From: Gautieria morchelliformis
Taxonomy: Eukaryota > Basidiomycota > Agaricomycetes > Gomphales > Gomphaceae
Direction of reading: 5' to 3'
DNA length: 64,000 nucleotides
Assembly: GCA_015179125.1 (NCBI GenBank)
Contig: WHVA01000394.1
Coordinates: 45,652-109,651, forward strand
The position numbers were made by a program, and so were the translations under genes. The notes beneath the pieces are model-generated. The model did not search any database, was not told where the DNA came from, and saw only the letters and a list, made by a program, of their open reading frames with translations. Below, piece by piece: positions 40,563 to 51,252 of this stretch (position 1 is the stretch's first letter; every line of letters begins with the position of its first letter).

Positions 40563-41161
40563 GTAGGTCATGCTTTTCCCCGCTGTCCGCATACAGGCCA
40601 GGGATGGAGTCGTGACTCGCGAGAGGACATCGGCTCCTCTGTGTCTGCGCCGTTCTGTGTCGTTACTTACGTGCTTTATTATCTAGTCCGCGGAACCACG
40701 GGACCAGGTGGAGATGCTGCGGCAGCTGGGGCTGCTGCGGCAGAGGCTGGTCGGGATGACCAGGTAGGTCATGCTTTCCCCCAATGCGCATACGGGCTAG
40801 GGATGGGGTCGTGACTCGCAAGAGGACATCGGCTCCTCTGTGTCTGCGCCGTTCTGCGTCGTTACTTACGTGCTTTATTATCAAGTCTGCGGAACCACTG
40901 GCCCGGGTGGAGATGCTGCTGTGGCTGGGGCTGCTGCGGCAGAGCATGGTCGGGATGACCAGGTAGGTCATGCTTTCCCCCAATGCGCATACGGGCCAGG
41001 GATGGAGTCGTGACTCGCAAGAGGACATGGGCTCCTCTGTGTCTGCGCCGTTCTGAGTCGTTACTTACGTGCTTTATTATCTAGTCCGCGGAACGACAGG
41101 CCCAGGTGGAGATGCTGTGGCGGCTGCGGCTGCTGCGGCAGAGCCTGGTCGGAATGACCAG
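40563..41161 (+). repeat. Tandem repeat of three units of about 200 bp
   Basis: Units begin at GTAGGTCATGC (40563, 40764, 40963, with a partial fourth at 41162). Each contains an intron-like part ending TTATTATCTAG or TTATTATCAAG and a GC-rich exon-like part. Confidence 0.75.
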
Positions 41162-41436
41162 GTAGGTCATGCTTTCCCCCACTTTGCGCATATTATTAAC
41201 TGCAATCGGCAGTACACAAGCGATGGTTGGAGACGCATTCACCCGCCTATAGTCAGGCAACGTCCGGGTTGCGACTGCGGGTGAATGTACGGATTTCTTT
41301 TCGTTTGAGAAATCCAGAAAACTACTGGTCGAATAGAAGTCGATCGTGGACGTCACCCTGCAGGGTGCTTTAAAAATTTGCTATTGTTTTTGCTTTGTTT
41401 TGTACTTGATTTCCTTTGTTTCATGTTTGCTGTGGC

Positions 41437-42657
41437 TAGTGTTCTGCAAAGCCCGGCTTCAGCCGTGGCCTAAGCCGGAGCCGGGCCCCCAAAAGCCGGG
41501 CCGAGCCGGGCCAAAGCCGTCCTGAGGCCGGGATCTAGGGCCCGGCTTGAGTTTTGAGAGCCTGAGCCGAGCCCTGAAGCCGCGGCTTTTGGGCGCTTAC
41601 CCGGTATGCACTCAGGTAGCTAATTTGAGTATCTCCTGTACTCTATTGGTTGAGTTTGAAAAAATTTCTGTCTGCTGCTCACTGCCATGCCCTTGCCCCG
41701 TATCCAGGACCCCAGCGATGAGGACGAGGTTCAGCTGCTCCCTATCAAGAGTGCCCGTTCGGGCCGAATGCTAAAGCCAAGCGCCGCACTGAAGGATCCC
41801 GATAATGTGGCCAATGTTCTTGGTCAACGCAAGCATGCCAAGGTCGTGACTAAGGTGGTAGAAACTACTGACCAACATAAAAATAAAAAACAAAAGACTA
41901 TTGTTGAGCTGGCCCTGGTGATCGAGCCAAATGCAAGGACCGTTGCCAAGCCTACTGATTTCAGTAGTACTGAAATGGTTACGAATAAGGAATCTGGTGG
42001 CATTACTGGTGAGTCATATCTTTGCATAGAATATTGTCTATCTATTGATCTAAGATTCAGGTACTCAAAGCAAGGCTACACCGGGGACTTCAGCCATACA
42101 AGATAAGATAGTCCAGGGAGCTCCGGCTCGCCCTGACGGCTGGCTCAAGGATCTAGATGCGGTAGAGGGCTTACCTGACACGGAGATCAAGTCCAAAGAT
42201 CGTACTTTGGATACACGTTATTTTTTCGATAATCTACACGTTGAGCAAATGAGGACTATATTATTTGTAGGAAAAATGACCGACAAAAAATAACTTATGT
42301 ATTCGAAGTAAGTACACTTCGCTGGCACATGCAAGCCTCGCGCCAGGTAAGCCTTCATAATGAATTGTAGCTCAGTCTGATCTTCTTGGCACAGGCTCAA
42401 TACAGAGCTTGTGGAGGGGGAGAGCGAAGTTGATATAGAATACGACTAGCTAGTTAAAAGTACATAGAATTTCCACTTCGGCGTTGCATCCCCTCGGTCG
42501 ATATTTCCCACTGAAGAGCCCCGGCTTAAGCCGGGCCAAGCCCGAGCCGAGCCCAAGCCGGCACTCAGGGCCCGGCCCTGAATTCTGTGAGCCCGAGCCG
42601 GCATGAGCCAAGCCGAAGCCGGGGCTTTTGAGCCGAGCCGGGCTTTGCAGAACACTA
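41437..42657. mobile_element. hAT-like non-autonomous DNA transposon
   Basis: A 1221-bp element with 22-bp perfect terminal inverted repeats (TAGTGTTCTGCAAAGCCCGG at each end) and an 8-bp target duplication GCTGTGGC (41429-41436 and 42658-42665). The 8-bp duplication and TAG-type end fit the hAT superfamily. Subterminal regions are packed with GCCCGGC and AAGCCG motifs on both sides, possible transposase-binding repeats. The only longer ORF (41687-42106, 139 codons) has no recognisable DDE or zinc finger. The equivalent empty site is at about 700-725 of copy 1. Confidence 0.85.
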
Positions 42658-42732
42658 GCTGTGGCGTTTGCTTTGGTCTTATGTAATGTCGCTTTCTTGT
42701 CCTGTGCTATCGGAGGTCTGTAGTGTACTTCT

Positions 42733-43850
42733 TGTAGGAACTGTACCCAACGTGTCAGTTCTAGATACAGGAACTATCAATAACATGCATAAGCGAGTAT
42801 AAGATAGAAGTCATCTTAAACTGGCACCTTTATGTAAGCGGGCGCTTAGGTCACGTGATGCGCCAAATCCTCGCCTTGGGGATTTTTTTTTTTTTTTTTC
42901 CCCTTTCAGAAGGCACCTTGGTGCAATCACATGTTCTATAATATAATTAGTGACATTGAATTATATTACATGAATTCCTTGTCCAACTCAGACATAATGT
43001 TTGGAGGTAAAGTATGATGGGCATGGTATTTACGGTTTTCCCAGACAGCTTGTGCCCCATTCAACCCTTTTTTGTAGGCATCTATAAATCAGGCCAACCT
43101 ATTAGCATCCCTGTTGAGGAGTTAGAATCTGCTGATAGGAAACAATTCTCACACACCTCTGAATCTGTACAAAGGGGACATCATCTAGACAGCCGCAATC
43201 CCTGAGGCCTGAATGTGTGAATGGGGTCAAGCACAACCTGCCGGGCGGTCAAAGTGACGACTAAGCAAGCGGCCTGCAGTGGAACTCACCTAGTGTAAGG
43301 TTGTACCTACCTAAACCCTGATTTAAGCAGTAGAAATGTGTAGCAAGGCCCCAGAGTGGTTTGAAGCTTTTTCCGTGCGTCGTCCAAAGGTTCGAAAGGC
43401 TGACAAATAGGTCACGTGACCTATCACGTGACCGCCAAATTCCATCGGTCCAAAAACCGAAATTGCAGGAAATCATTCTAGGACATCAGAAAAATAATTT
43501 GGTATTTTTTCTATGTCACATTTTGGATGCTATATATCTCCTCAATAAATATAGATATATCCTAAGTCTCTCCTAAGGATTGTAGGTAGACATGTCCCAA
43601 AGAGACTCTAGGAAGCCATTTGGCAAAAAGTGTTTGCCTTCGAGTGTTATTGAGCTCGCCGTTGGACTGTGCTCAGCTTATGTAAGGGGTGCCAGTTTAA
43701 GATGACTTCTATCTTACGAGCACTTTACCTCAGTCTCACAGTACGTGTGATAGAACTGAGGGAAAGGCTGGAACTCCGACTCGCGTCTCAAGTATCCCCA
43801 AACATGTGGGTACTTGTGTACGCAGCTCGGTCACGCTTGTATCTCCAACA
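42733..43850 (-). repeat. 3' LTR of copia C, interrupted by a TA-flanked element
   Basis: TGTTGGAG...CCTACA on the minus strand. Removing 42802-43714 and one TA leaves about 203 bp that matches the 5' LTR without its 57-bp internal duplication. Confidence 0.85.
42802..43714. mobile_element. Non-autonomous TA-flanked DNA element (Tc1/mariner-like MITE)
   Basis: 913 bp with a 27-bp perfect terminal inverted repeat (AGATAGAAGTCATCTTAAAC at the outer end, continuing CTGGCACC) and TA on each side (42800-42801 and 43715-43716). The uninterrupted LTR copy has TATA at this point. Contains a run of about 15 T (42886 region) and no transposase ORF. TA duplication suggests Tc1/mariner. The superfamily is not certain. 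Confidence 0.8.
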
Positions 43851-43857
43851 CACCCCC

Positions 43858-45911
43858 TCAAGCGGTGACCGCAGAACGCCTGTGCAGACCCAGCATCGGG
43901 GTGAGGCGGGAAAAAGCAGGGCGGGGAAGGGGCTTCGTGAGGATATCAGCAGAATTCTCGCGTGTAGGGACATGTGTAAAGTAGACTTCGCCGCGTGAGA
44001 CCCGATCGCGAATGAAATGATGACCCACGTCTATGTGTTTGGACCTGGCATGAAAGGACGGGTCCCTGCTAAGGGTGATCGCGCCCATGTTGTCACAACG
44101 GATGTTGGTGGGGGCCTCCTGCACAAAACCGAGGAGCATGAGGAGGTTCCGCAGCCACAGAGCCTCCTTCGTGGCATAGCTGCATGCCATGTATTCGGCC
44201 TCGACACTAGAGGTCGCCACAGTCGGCTGTTTCTTAGAGCTCCAGGAAATCGGGCCCGAGCCCAAAGAGTAGAGGTAGCCGGCGATCGATTTTCGGCCGT
44301 TGCGATCCGACGCCCAGTCAGAGTCAACGTAACCTGACAAGGAGATGTCCTTGCCACCCAATACCAGGGAAACATCGTGAGTGGTGTAAAGGTACGTGAT
44401 GACGCGCTGAGCCTGCGCCCAGTGAGCCGGCCCAGGGTTAGCACTGAACTGGCTGAGATGAGCGACAGCGAAGGATATGTCAGGGCGCGTGCCCATGGCA
44501 GCGTACATCATGGAGCCGATGGCGGTGAGATAAGGACACTTTCTCATATCCCGTTTCCCATTCTCAGTAGACGGACACATGTCCTTGGTGAGGAGAACAT
44601 TATGGTCGAGGGGCGTGTACTTAGCGTACGCATGTTGTAGATTTAGTCGCTTGGCGATGGTCTCGATGTACGAAGTCTGAGAAAGAGAGATGGTTCTATT
44701 GGCACGGTCCCTGGTGATAGCAATGCCCAGGAGATGGTGGACATCGCCCAGATCAACAAGGTCGAAGATGGCACCAATTTGCGACTTCAGGTCACGCATC
44801 TCCTCCGCAGAGCTGGCGGTGACGCACAAGTCATCCACGTGTACAGCCATGATAGACGTACCGGCGGCAGTGGTGCGGGTATACACACAGTGGTCGACAG
44901 CGATCCTCGTGAAGCCGCACTCCTCGACAAGAGCCTTGTTCAGCCGGGCATTCCAGAGCCGTGGGGATTGGACCAGGTCGTACAGAGTCTTCTTCAAGCG
45001 GCAAACCCAGGATTCCTTCCCCTTCTCGACACGACCCTCCGGCTGCTCCATGTAGACGACGTCATCAAGTTCACCATGCAGGAAGGCGGTTTTGATATCT
45101 AACTGGTGAATGTCCCAGCCCTGCACAGCGCCTATGTGCAAGATCGCGCGAACGGACTCCATTCTTGTGACAGGAGCGAATGTGTCGGTGTAGTCAACAC
45201 CAGTGCGCTGCGCAAACCCCTTGGCAATGACATGGGATTTAAAACGCTTTGGCATGCTGGACTCATCCTTCTTAGTGAGGTACACCCACTTGGAAGGGAT
45301 TACACGACGGTCGGGAGGCACCTCCGCGCGCGGGACAAGGTCCCAGACCTTGTGTTTGGACAGGGAACCCATCTCCTCAGACATGCTCAGCTCCCACTGA
45401 GGAGCATCGGGACGGGACAGGATCTCGCGGTAAGTCTTCGGGGCCGAGTCGGCACCCGCGCAACACCATTCATCCGCAGAATTAGCCACAAGGACACCAA
45501 CCATGTCGTCAGGGACACCGCCACCCCCTCGAGAGTGCGCGTTACCGCCCGCACGTAAACGTAAATCCTTCATCACCCTGTCAAGTACCGACTCATACGA
45601 GATGCCGCGGGAAGCAGCACCGGCAGCAGAAGGCCGGATGACACGGCAGGAGCGACGCAGCGCGGTCGTCACACCTTGGACAGGAAGGGCCGGGGCATGG
45701 GGTACAGGGGCGTCAGGGGGAGCGACAGGAGCATCAGGTTCACTGGAGTCGCCATCGGGGTCGGCGAGCAGCTCAGAATCATTCACAACGACACCGGGGT
45801 GGAGCTTACGCGGGCGGCAGTCCTGACTCTCCGCAAAGACCACGTTCCTAGAGACGTGGATCTTGCCCGTGGACCTCTCCAGGCAACGGTAAGCTTTCGA
45901 CGACTCCGAGT
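43858..45911 (-). CDS. Copia C reverse transcriptase and RNase H
   Basis: Open from the D junction (45911) to 43858, about 684 codons: end of the integrase region (KAYRCLERSTGKIHVSRNV), acidic and Pro/Ala-rich linker, RT (HVIAKGFAQRTGVDYTDT, LDIKTAFLHGELDD, catalytic MAVHVDDLCVTAS), RNase H (SSVEAEYMACSYATKE, CDNMGAI, ARSKHIDVGHHF). It begins in the same codon phase in which the 5' half stops at 22441, so the two halves were one frame of roughly 1400 codons. Confidence 0.85.
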
Positions 45912-46399
45912 TGTTGGGTGCATTTATGCTCCTGCACCAAAATCAAGCATAATATATTCAATTTATTGTGTGGTGTTTCAATATTTTCTCATACTGTTCT
46001 TGTACCATGCATCCATTTCTCTGCTTATTTTCGAAATTTTCTAGTCACTCTCTATCTCTCCATTTCATTCTGTTATTTCTACTTTCACAGGCGGCTGCAC
46101 CCAGCGGAGTTTGAAACGACTTCGACGCGCGAGCCCTTGGGCGCTAAAGGGCCGGGTGCAAGTATATGCCTTCTGAGACAGGATTACACTCCTCTCTCAG
46201 TGACAATAAATTCACTGAGAGAGGCGAGTAGTATCTTTCATATTTACATAGCATGTTGACTGAAAATCATGTAGTATATTTGATTCTAGGTACTGTATTA
46301 ATACATCAGTGACAATAAATTCACTGAGAGAGTATATTTGATTCTAGCTTTCTAAGAACTCTACCGAACCTTCCCTGCCATAGCCCCTAGTTGCTAACA
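45912..46399 (+). repeat. 5' LTR of copia D (488 bp)
   Basis: TGTTGGGTGC...GCTAACA, next to CGAGT. TATA-like AGTATATGCC at 46161, then a 13-bp perfect stem CCTCTCTCAGTGA (46191-46203 with 46212-46224) and a second partial copy near 46305-46334. Confidence 0.95.
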
Positions 46400-46400
46400 A

Positions 46401-46414
46401 GGGTTATGGGCCCC
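46401..46414 (+). promoter_or_regulatory. Primer-binding site of copia D, overlapping the Gag start codon
   Basis: GGGTTATGGGCCCC one nucleotide after the LTR. The ATG at 46406 is the first ATG of the Gag frame (MGPADTSQKLLG). Confidence 0.8.
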
Positions 46415-47695
46415 GCAGACACTTCGCAGAAGCTTTTGGGTGTGGAGAAGCTTGCAACAGATGGAAGTAATTGGCCTCTGTGGCGAGCTACTCTCACAAG
46501 TTATTTTGAGTCCAAAAATCTACTCAGGCATATAGAAGGGAGAGCCATTCGACCTCCTGATCCTCCAGTCATGCCCCCAGGCCATATTCTCACAGAAGCT
46601 GAGGAAACTCAGATAGAGAAGGCTGAGGAGAAGCTGGAGAAATATCTTGCCAGAGAAGGACAGGCAAAAACCCAAATAATCGTCTCAGTGTCAGAGTCAC
46701 TAGCCCTGATGCTACAGAAGAGACATACAGCAAAAGAAGTCTGGGATGCATTGGTCAATGAGATGACCAAAAAGCCCAAGATGGTCCTCACCAACCTACA
46801 GAGACAGCTTCGCAGTATGAGGTGTCCTGAGGATGGAGACTTGAGAGATCACTTGGACAAGGCCCAAGACCTCTATGCTCGTCTCAATGAGATGGGATCC
46901 AGAATTTCTGAAGGAGAGTTCACCGACATTATCCTTGCATCACTTCCACCCTCCTATGAGGCAGTTATGAATGCCCTTACCACGTCGCTCGAAGAATGTG
47001 GAATGCCCTTAGTGCCTGATGATATTATCAGAGTACTAAAGGCTCAATATGACAGGAGAAAGACCCTCAATATTTCACAAGAAGAGCAGGCATTTATTGG
47101 TTCATCTACGAAAGGGCAGAAGGGCCGGAAAGACCCGAAGGTGCTTGCATGCACTAATTGCCACAAGCCTGGACATGCTATAGAAAGTTGCTGGGCTAAA
47201 GGAGGTGGTAAAGAAGGCCAGGGGCCACGTCAGAAGAAGAAAGCGAAAGCCAAAAAGAAGAAGGGCAAAGCCAAGGCGAATGTTGCCGAAGAAGTGTCCT
47301 CTGAGGAGGATGAGAGTGGCAGTCCAGCCGCTTTCGCCAACTTCGACTGCTCTAATTTGAGTAGTTTATCTCTGGACACTGTTGTTATCCTCGACACTGG
47401 AACGACCGCACATATGACCCCTCACAAGAATTTATTGAGGGATTACAGTCCATTCTCACAGCCGCGCACAATTCGTGCAGCCAACAAAGGCACTTTTGAT
47501 GCCTTCGGTTCAGGCTCACTCGTGCTATCTAACAAGGTTGGAGATAAGACTGTGAACATTACATTGAAGGATACGTTCTACGCGCCAAAAATGGCTGTTA
47601 CCCTCATCTCGATCGGCCGGTGCGATGATGCAGGCTATAACACACAAATAGCTGATCAGAATGCACAATATCCAATCGTAAAGGCAGGATATTGA
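46406..47695 (+). CDS. Copia D Gag and protease
   Basis: 429 codons from the ATG in the primer-binding site. Gag (VEKLATDGSNWPLWRATL; acidic EETQIEKAEEKLEKYL helix), knuckle CTNCHKPGHAIESC, a Lys-rich stretch, acidic SSEEDESGS, protease VVILDTGTTAHMTPH. It ends in KAGY and TGA at 47693-47695, whose A starts the ATG of the next ORF. Similar in its first part to family A Gag. Confidence 0.85.
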   Translation: MGPADTSQKLLGVEKLATDGSNWPLWRATLTSYFESKNLLRHIEGRAIRPPDPPVMPPGHILTEAEETQIEKAEEKLEKYLAREGQAKTQIIVSVSESLALMLQKRHTAKEVWDALVNEMTKKPKMVLTNLQRQLRSMRCPEDGDLRDHLDKAQDLYARLNEMGSRISEGEFTDIILASLPPSYEAVMNALTTSLEECGMPLVPDDIIRVLKAQYDRRKTLNISQEEQAFIGSSTKGQKGRKDPKVLACTNCHKPGHAIESCWAKGGGKEGQGPRQKKKAKAKKKKGKAKANVAEEVSSEEDESGSPAAFANFDCSNLSSLSLDTVVILDTGTTAHMTPHKNLLRDYSPFSQPRTIRAANKGTFDAFGSGSLVLSNKVGDKTVNITLKDTFYAPKMAVTLISIGRCDDAGYNTQIADQNAQYPIVKAGY

Positions 47696-50585
47696 TGCAA
47701 GCACCGAAGCTGAATGGCTTATATCGATTTGATTTACAACACACAAGTGCCGAAGCGCATGTATGCGCATCAGCCATGGAAATACATCAAAAAATGGGGC
47801 ACATTTCACAAAAGTCCCTACAGCACTTGCTCAACCGTGGCATGATATTAGGCATTGAATTGAGCTCAAAAGGTGACAAGGTTGTTTGCGATGCGTGCAT
47901 TCAGGCGAAGATTGCACGTAAATCACTTCCTCAGGAACCCAGAAGCCGATCATCAAAATTCGGTGACAGAATTTATTCTGATGTCTGGGGACCAGCGAGA
48001 CACTCCACAATTGACAAGAAATCCTATTATGTGTCTTTCATTGACGACTACTCAAGAGAATCGGTTATCTATTTGATGGCAAACAAATCGGAAGCATTTT
48101 CAAAATACAAACTCTACGAGGCCTTGATGCTTCGACAGAGGAATATGCACATCAAAGCACTTGTTTCCGACAGAGGGGGCGAATACACAAGCTCAGAATT
48201 TGAACAGCATTTGGCCAAGCAAGGCACGAAGCATCGGTTAACCGTGCACGACACCCCAGAGTCAAATGGTGTTGCTGAACGTTTAAACCGAACTCTAGTT
48301 GAAAGAGCTCGTGCCATGCTATTGGAATCAAGTCTTCCTAAGACTCTATGGGGGCATGCAATTTTGCACGCCAACTATCTTAGGAATCGGACACATACAA
48401 GAGCTTTGCCAGACAAAACCCCTTTTGAAATGATCCATCACGAGAAACCGAACCTGAAAGACATACACGTGTGGGGAATTGAAGTCTACGTTAAAGTCAA
48501 AGAGGGAAACAAACTAGCAGCCCGTGCCAAAAGAGCTCGGTGGATAGGAATCTCTGGACAGAGCCATGGTCACTGCATCTACTGGCCTGACTCTCAGAAG
48601 GTTTCTGTCGAGCGGAATGTTATATTTGACTCAGAGATGAAGGGGGGCAAAGCTCCAATCATTTCTATTGAAGAGTCACAGCTACCTATGTCCAGAAAAA
48701 TGGTACAGGCCATCTCGGCGCCAGCACCTATGCCTAGCCGCTTAGTCAGCGAAGAGGCAAAGATCGAGGAAATTGATGATGATGAACCAGAGGAACGTCT
48801 GAAAGAGCTGCAACCCAGTCAGACTGTTGATGCCAGACCTAAAGAAGCTGCTCCAACAAGGAGAAGCGAGAGAATCCGTCAGCAGCAGGTGCAGCCGGCC
48901 CCAAGTGGTCCCGTAACAAGATCTCAAACCAAGAGACATGCTGGTGCAGATATCACTACACTAGCTTACAAGGACATTGAGGACCATCAAGACAAATTAT
49001 TCGAACAAGATTTATCCTCTGTCACTGACGGCATCAGTGATTATAACCTTGCCATCAGTACACTTTCGACCTCCGATCAAAACAAAGATAATGTGCTGCC
49101 GGATTTGAATCAGACCGAGCCTAGCAATGCAGATGAAGCCTTAAATGATCCTATGTGGAAAGCATCGATGGATAAAGAGTATAAGGTGCTACTTGACAAA
49201 GGTGTATGGGAAGTGGTTAAACCACCTCCTGGGGCAAATATTGTCGGAAATAGATGGGTATTCCTCTGGAAACGCAATCCAGAAGGTGAACCCATCACAC
49301 CTAGATCGAGGATGGTCGCCCAAGGCTTTACACAAAGTTTTGGAGTTGACTACAATGAAACCTATGCACCTGTTGCTCGGATGACTTCCTTACGGATTAT
49401 ATGTGCCATTGCTGCCAGGAATAACTGGCCTATTCACCAAATGGATGTGGACAGTGCGTATTTGAATGCTACACTGCCAGAACCTATTTACATGAGACAG
49501 CCGTATGGATATGAGACCGGAGACAAAGATGATGTCCTCCTGCTGAAGAAAGCACTTTACGGCCTCAAACAATCTGGAAGGGAATGGTACAAACGTCTGA
49601 GTGGTGAATTTCTCAAGTTAGGATTCACTAAATCAGCTTCGGATGGAGCTGTATTTTGCAGACGTGGACCGAGAGGGCATGCAATTATTGCGACAGCAGT
49701 AGACGACCTCACTATCACAGCTGAGAGTCAACCAATCCTCGATGGGGTAAAGCATGATCTTGCCCAGATCTTCAGTATGAAAGATCTAGGCAAGATTCAC
49801 TGGCTTTTGAACCTCAAAATCGAAAGAGATTGGAATAACAAATCGATTGCAATATCACAAGCCACATACATCCAGAAAATCATCAAAAAATTCAATCTGG
49901 ATGATGCCAAAACATTTTCCACGCCTCTCGACCCAGCCGTTAAATTATCCAGGGACCAATGCCCTTCCACAGATGAAGACAAACAGAAGATGTCAAGAAT
50001 TCCATACAGACAAGCGATAGGATCATTGATGTGGGCAGCAGTAGCCACTCGACCGGACATTGCGTTCGCAGTGTCATTACTTTCTCAATTCCTCGAAAAC
50101 CCAGGTCCAACACATTGGCATGCAGTCAAACGTGTCTTTAAATATCTAAAAGGCACGATGGACTACAAATTGACACTTGGGAAAAATCGAGACGGCCTCA
50201 TTGGGTATTCAGATGCGGATTGGGCTTCTCAAGAGCACAGGCACTCATACTCGGCTTATATTTTTCAGATTGATGGAGGGACAGTATCATGGAGTTGTCA
50301 AAAACAATCCATAGTAGCCCTATCATCAACTGAAGCCGAATTCGTTGCTCTGACTCATGCGAGCAAAGAAGCCTTATGGATGCGCCACTTTATTTCTGAA
50401 GTATTCCAACCGCTGAATTGTCCCATCAAACTTTATTCAGACAATCAATCAGCCATTGCCATCGTCTATGGCACTCAACAACACACGAGGACCAAGCATT
50501 TCGACATTAGATTATATTTCATCCGAGATATAGTCGAAGATGAAGAAATTAAGCTTGTGTACCTACCAACGGAACACATGCTAGC
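47695..50585 (+). CDS. Copia D integrase, reverse transcriptase and RNase H (3' end lost)
   Basis: Begins at the ATG overlapping the Gag stop (TGATG). HHCC region (QKMGHISQKSLQHLL ... CDACIQAK), integrase core (IYSDVWGP, SDRGGEYTS, NGVAERLNRTL), acidic linker, RT (RMVAQGFTQSF, VDSAYLNATL, ATAVDDLTITAES), RNase H (STEAEFVALTHASKE, SDNQSAIAI). Genuine sequence ends at HMLA (50585). The frame then runs on into the H LTR for about 90 meaningless codons. Confidence 0.9.
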
Positions 50586-51065
50586 TGTCAGGGGACACCC
50601 TGTTTTCCATTTCCAGTTCCGACACCACACCCAGTTCCGACTCCATTTCCGACTCCGCTTCCGGTTCCGATTCCATCTCCGCATCCGCTTTCGGGAACAA
50701 TTCCGCTTCTGGGAGAACTTCCACCAGTTCCGTTCGCCTTGCCAGTTCCACTCCAATTTCCGACTTCCGCCCCGGAACAGTGTCGGAAATCAAGCGACTC
50801 GCATAATAGGTGGCATCAAGGGTCGATCAAGGGTCAGGGGGATGCAGGGTTGATGGCGGGTGCCAAGCGTTGTCCCTGGCTGCGCAGCGTAGTATAATAC
50901 GGGCTCGCTGACATTGGGGGTCCTTAGACTTTTCTCTTTGGATTTCCCCTTGTCAGGTGAGAACCCCCTCTCTTGTATGCTCTGTTCATTTATACATACT
51001 TTGGATTTCCCCTTGTCAGTTGTGTGGTAGTGTGATCTCCACGACTAGCCAGGGTTGCCCTTACA
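50586..51065 (+). repeat. 5' LTR of gypsy H
   Basis: 480 bp. The U3 part is a run of TTCCGACT/TTCCAGTT-like short repeats. TATAATA at 50893, and AGACTTTTCT at 50926 as probable RNA start. Two copies of a TTTGGATTTCCCCTTGTCAG unit follow. Confidence 0.9.
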
Positions 51066-51077
51066 GCAGAAAAGTCT
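50926..51077 (+). promoter_or_regulatory. Putative self-priming pair of gypsy H
   Basis: AGACTTTTCT at 50926-50935, 33 bp downstream of a TATA box, is complementary to AGAAAAGTCT at 51068-51077, two nucleotides after the LTR. That is the arrangement of Tf1/sushi-type self-priming elements, where the RNA 5' end anneals to the primer-binding site. The match is 10 bp and the RNA start is predicted, not known. Confidence 0.6.
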
Positions 51078-51252
51078 CTCCCCTAGAGGACCGGCGGTCG
51101 TACTGCGCGTTGCATTCGCCATAGGTGCGTTCGGAATCGGAGACAGCGACTCGGAGATCGCAACCTCTTCCGCACATACGGCGTACGACAGCCCCTCTTC
51201 TTACGTCGAGCTCCCAACCCCGGAAATCCCGTCCCATATTTCTCCTTCCAAC

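Larger units (their letters stand above)
39738..42727. repeat. Right arm of duplicated host segment, copy 2 (inverted)
   Basis: Reverse complement of 646-2390, with a hAT-like element inserted at 41437-42657. It ends at CTTCT (42728-42732), the complement of the AGAAG duplication of copia C. Read from the minus strand it is the natural continuation of 19266-19908. Confidence 0.85.
42733..45911 (-). mobile_element. Copia C, 3' half, inverted
   Basis: Minus-strand reading: CGAGT complement of ACTCG (45907-45911), pol from the end of integrase to RNase H, then the 3' LTR (43850-42733) and AGAAG. With 19909-22441 it accounts for a complete element split by D and separated by an inversion. Confidence 0.9.
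45912..50585 (+). mobile_element. Copia D, 3'-truncated by gypsy H
   Basis: 5' LTR 45912-46399, primer-binding site, Gag-protease ORF, integrase-RT-RNase H ORF up to LPTEHMLA, where the H LTR starts. The last 20 or so codons and the 3' LTR are missing on the far side of H. The related inverted copy of the 3' part is at 22442-26292. Confidence 0.9.

Noticed and set aside
41687..42106. 139-codon ORF in the hAT-like element as a transposase
   Set aside because: No BED zinc finger, RNase H-fold motif or hAT dimerisation region is visible.
50586..50853. C-terminal extension of copia D pol (HFQF/RFRF-rich)
   Set aside because: It is the H LTR read through in frame. The short repeats of the LTR create the pattern; D coding ends at 50585.
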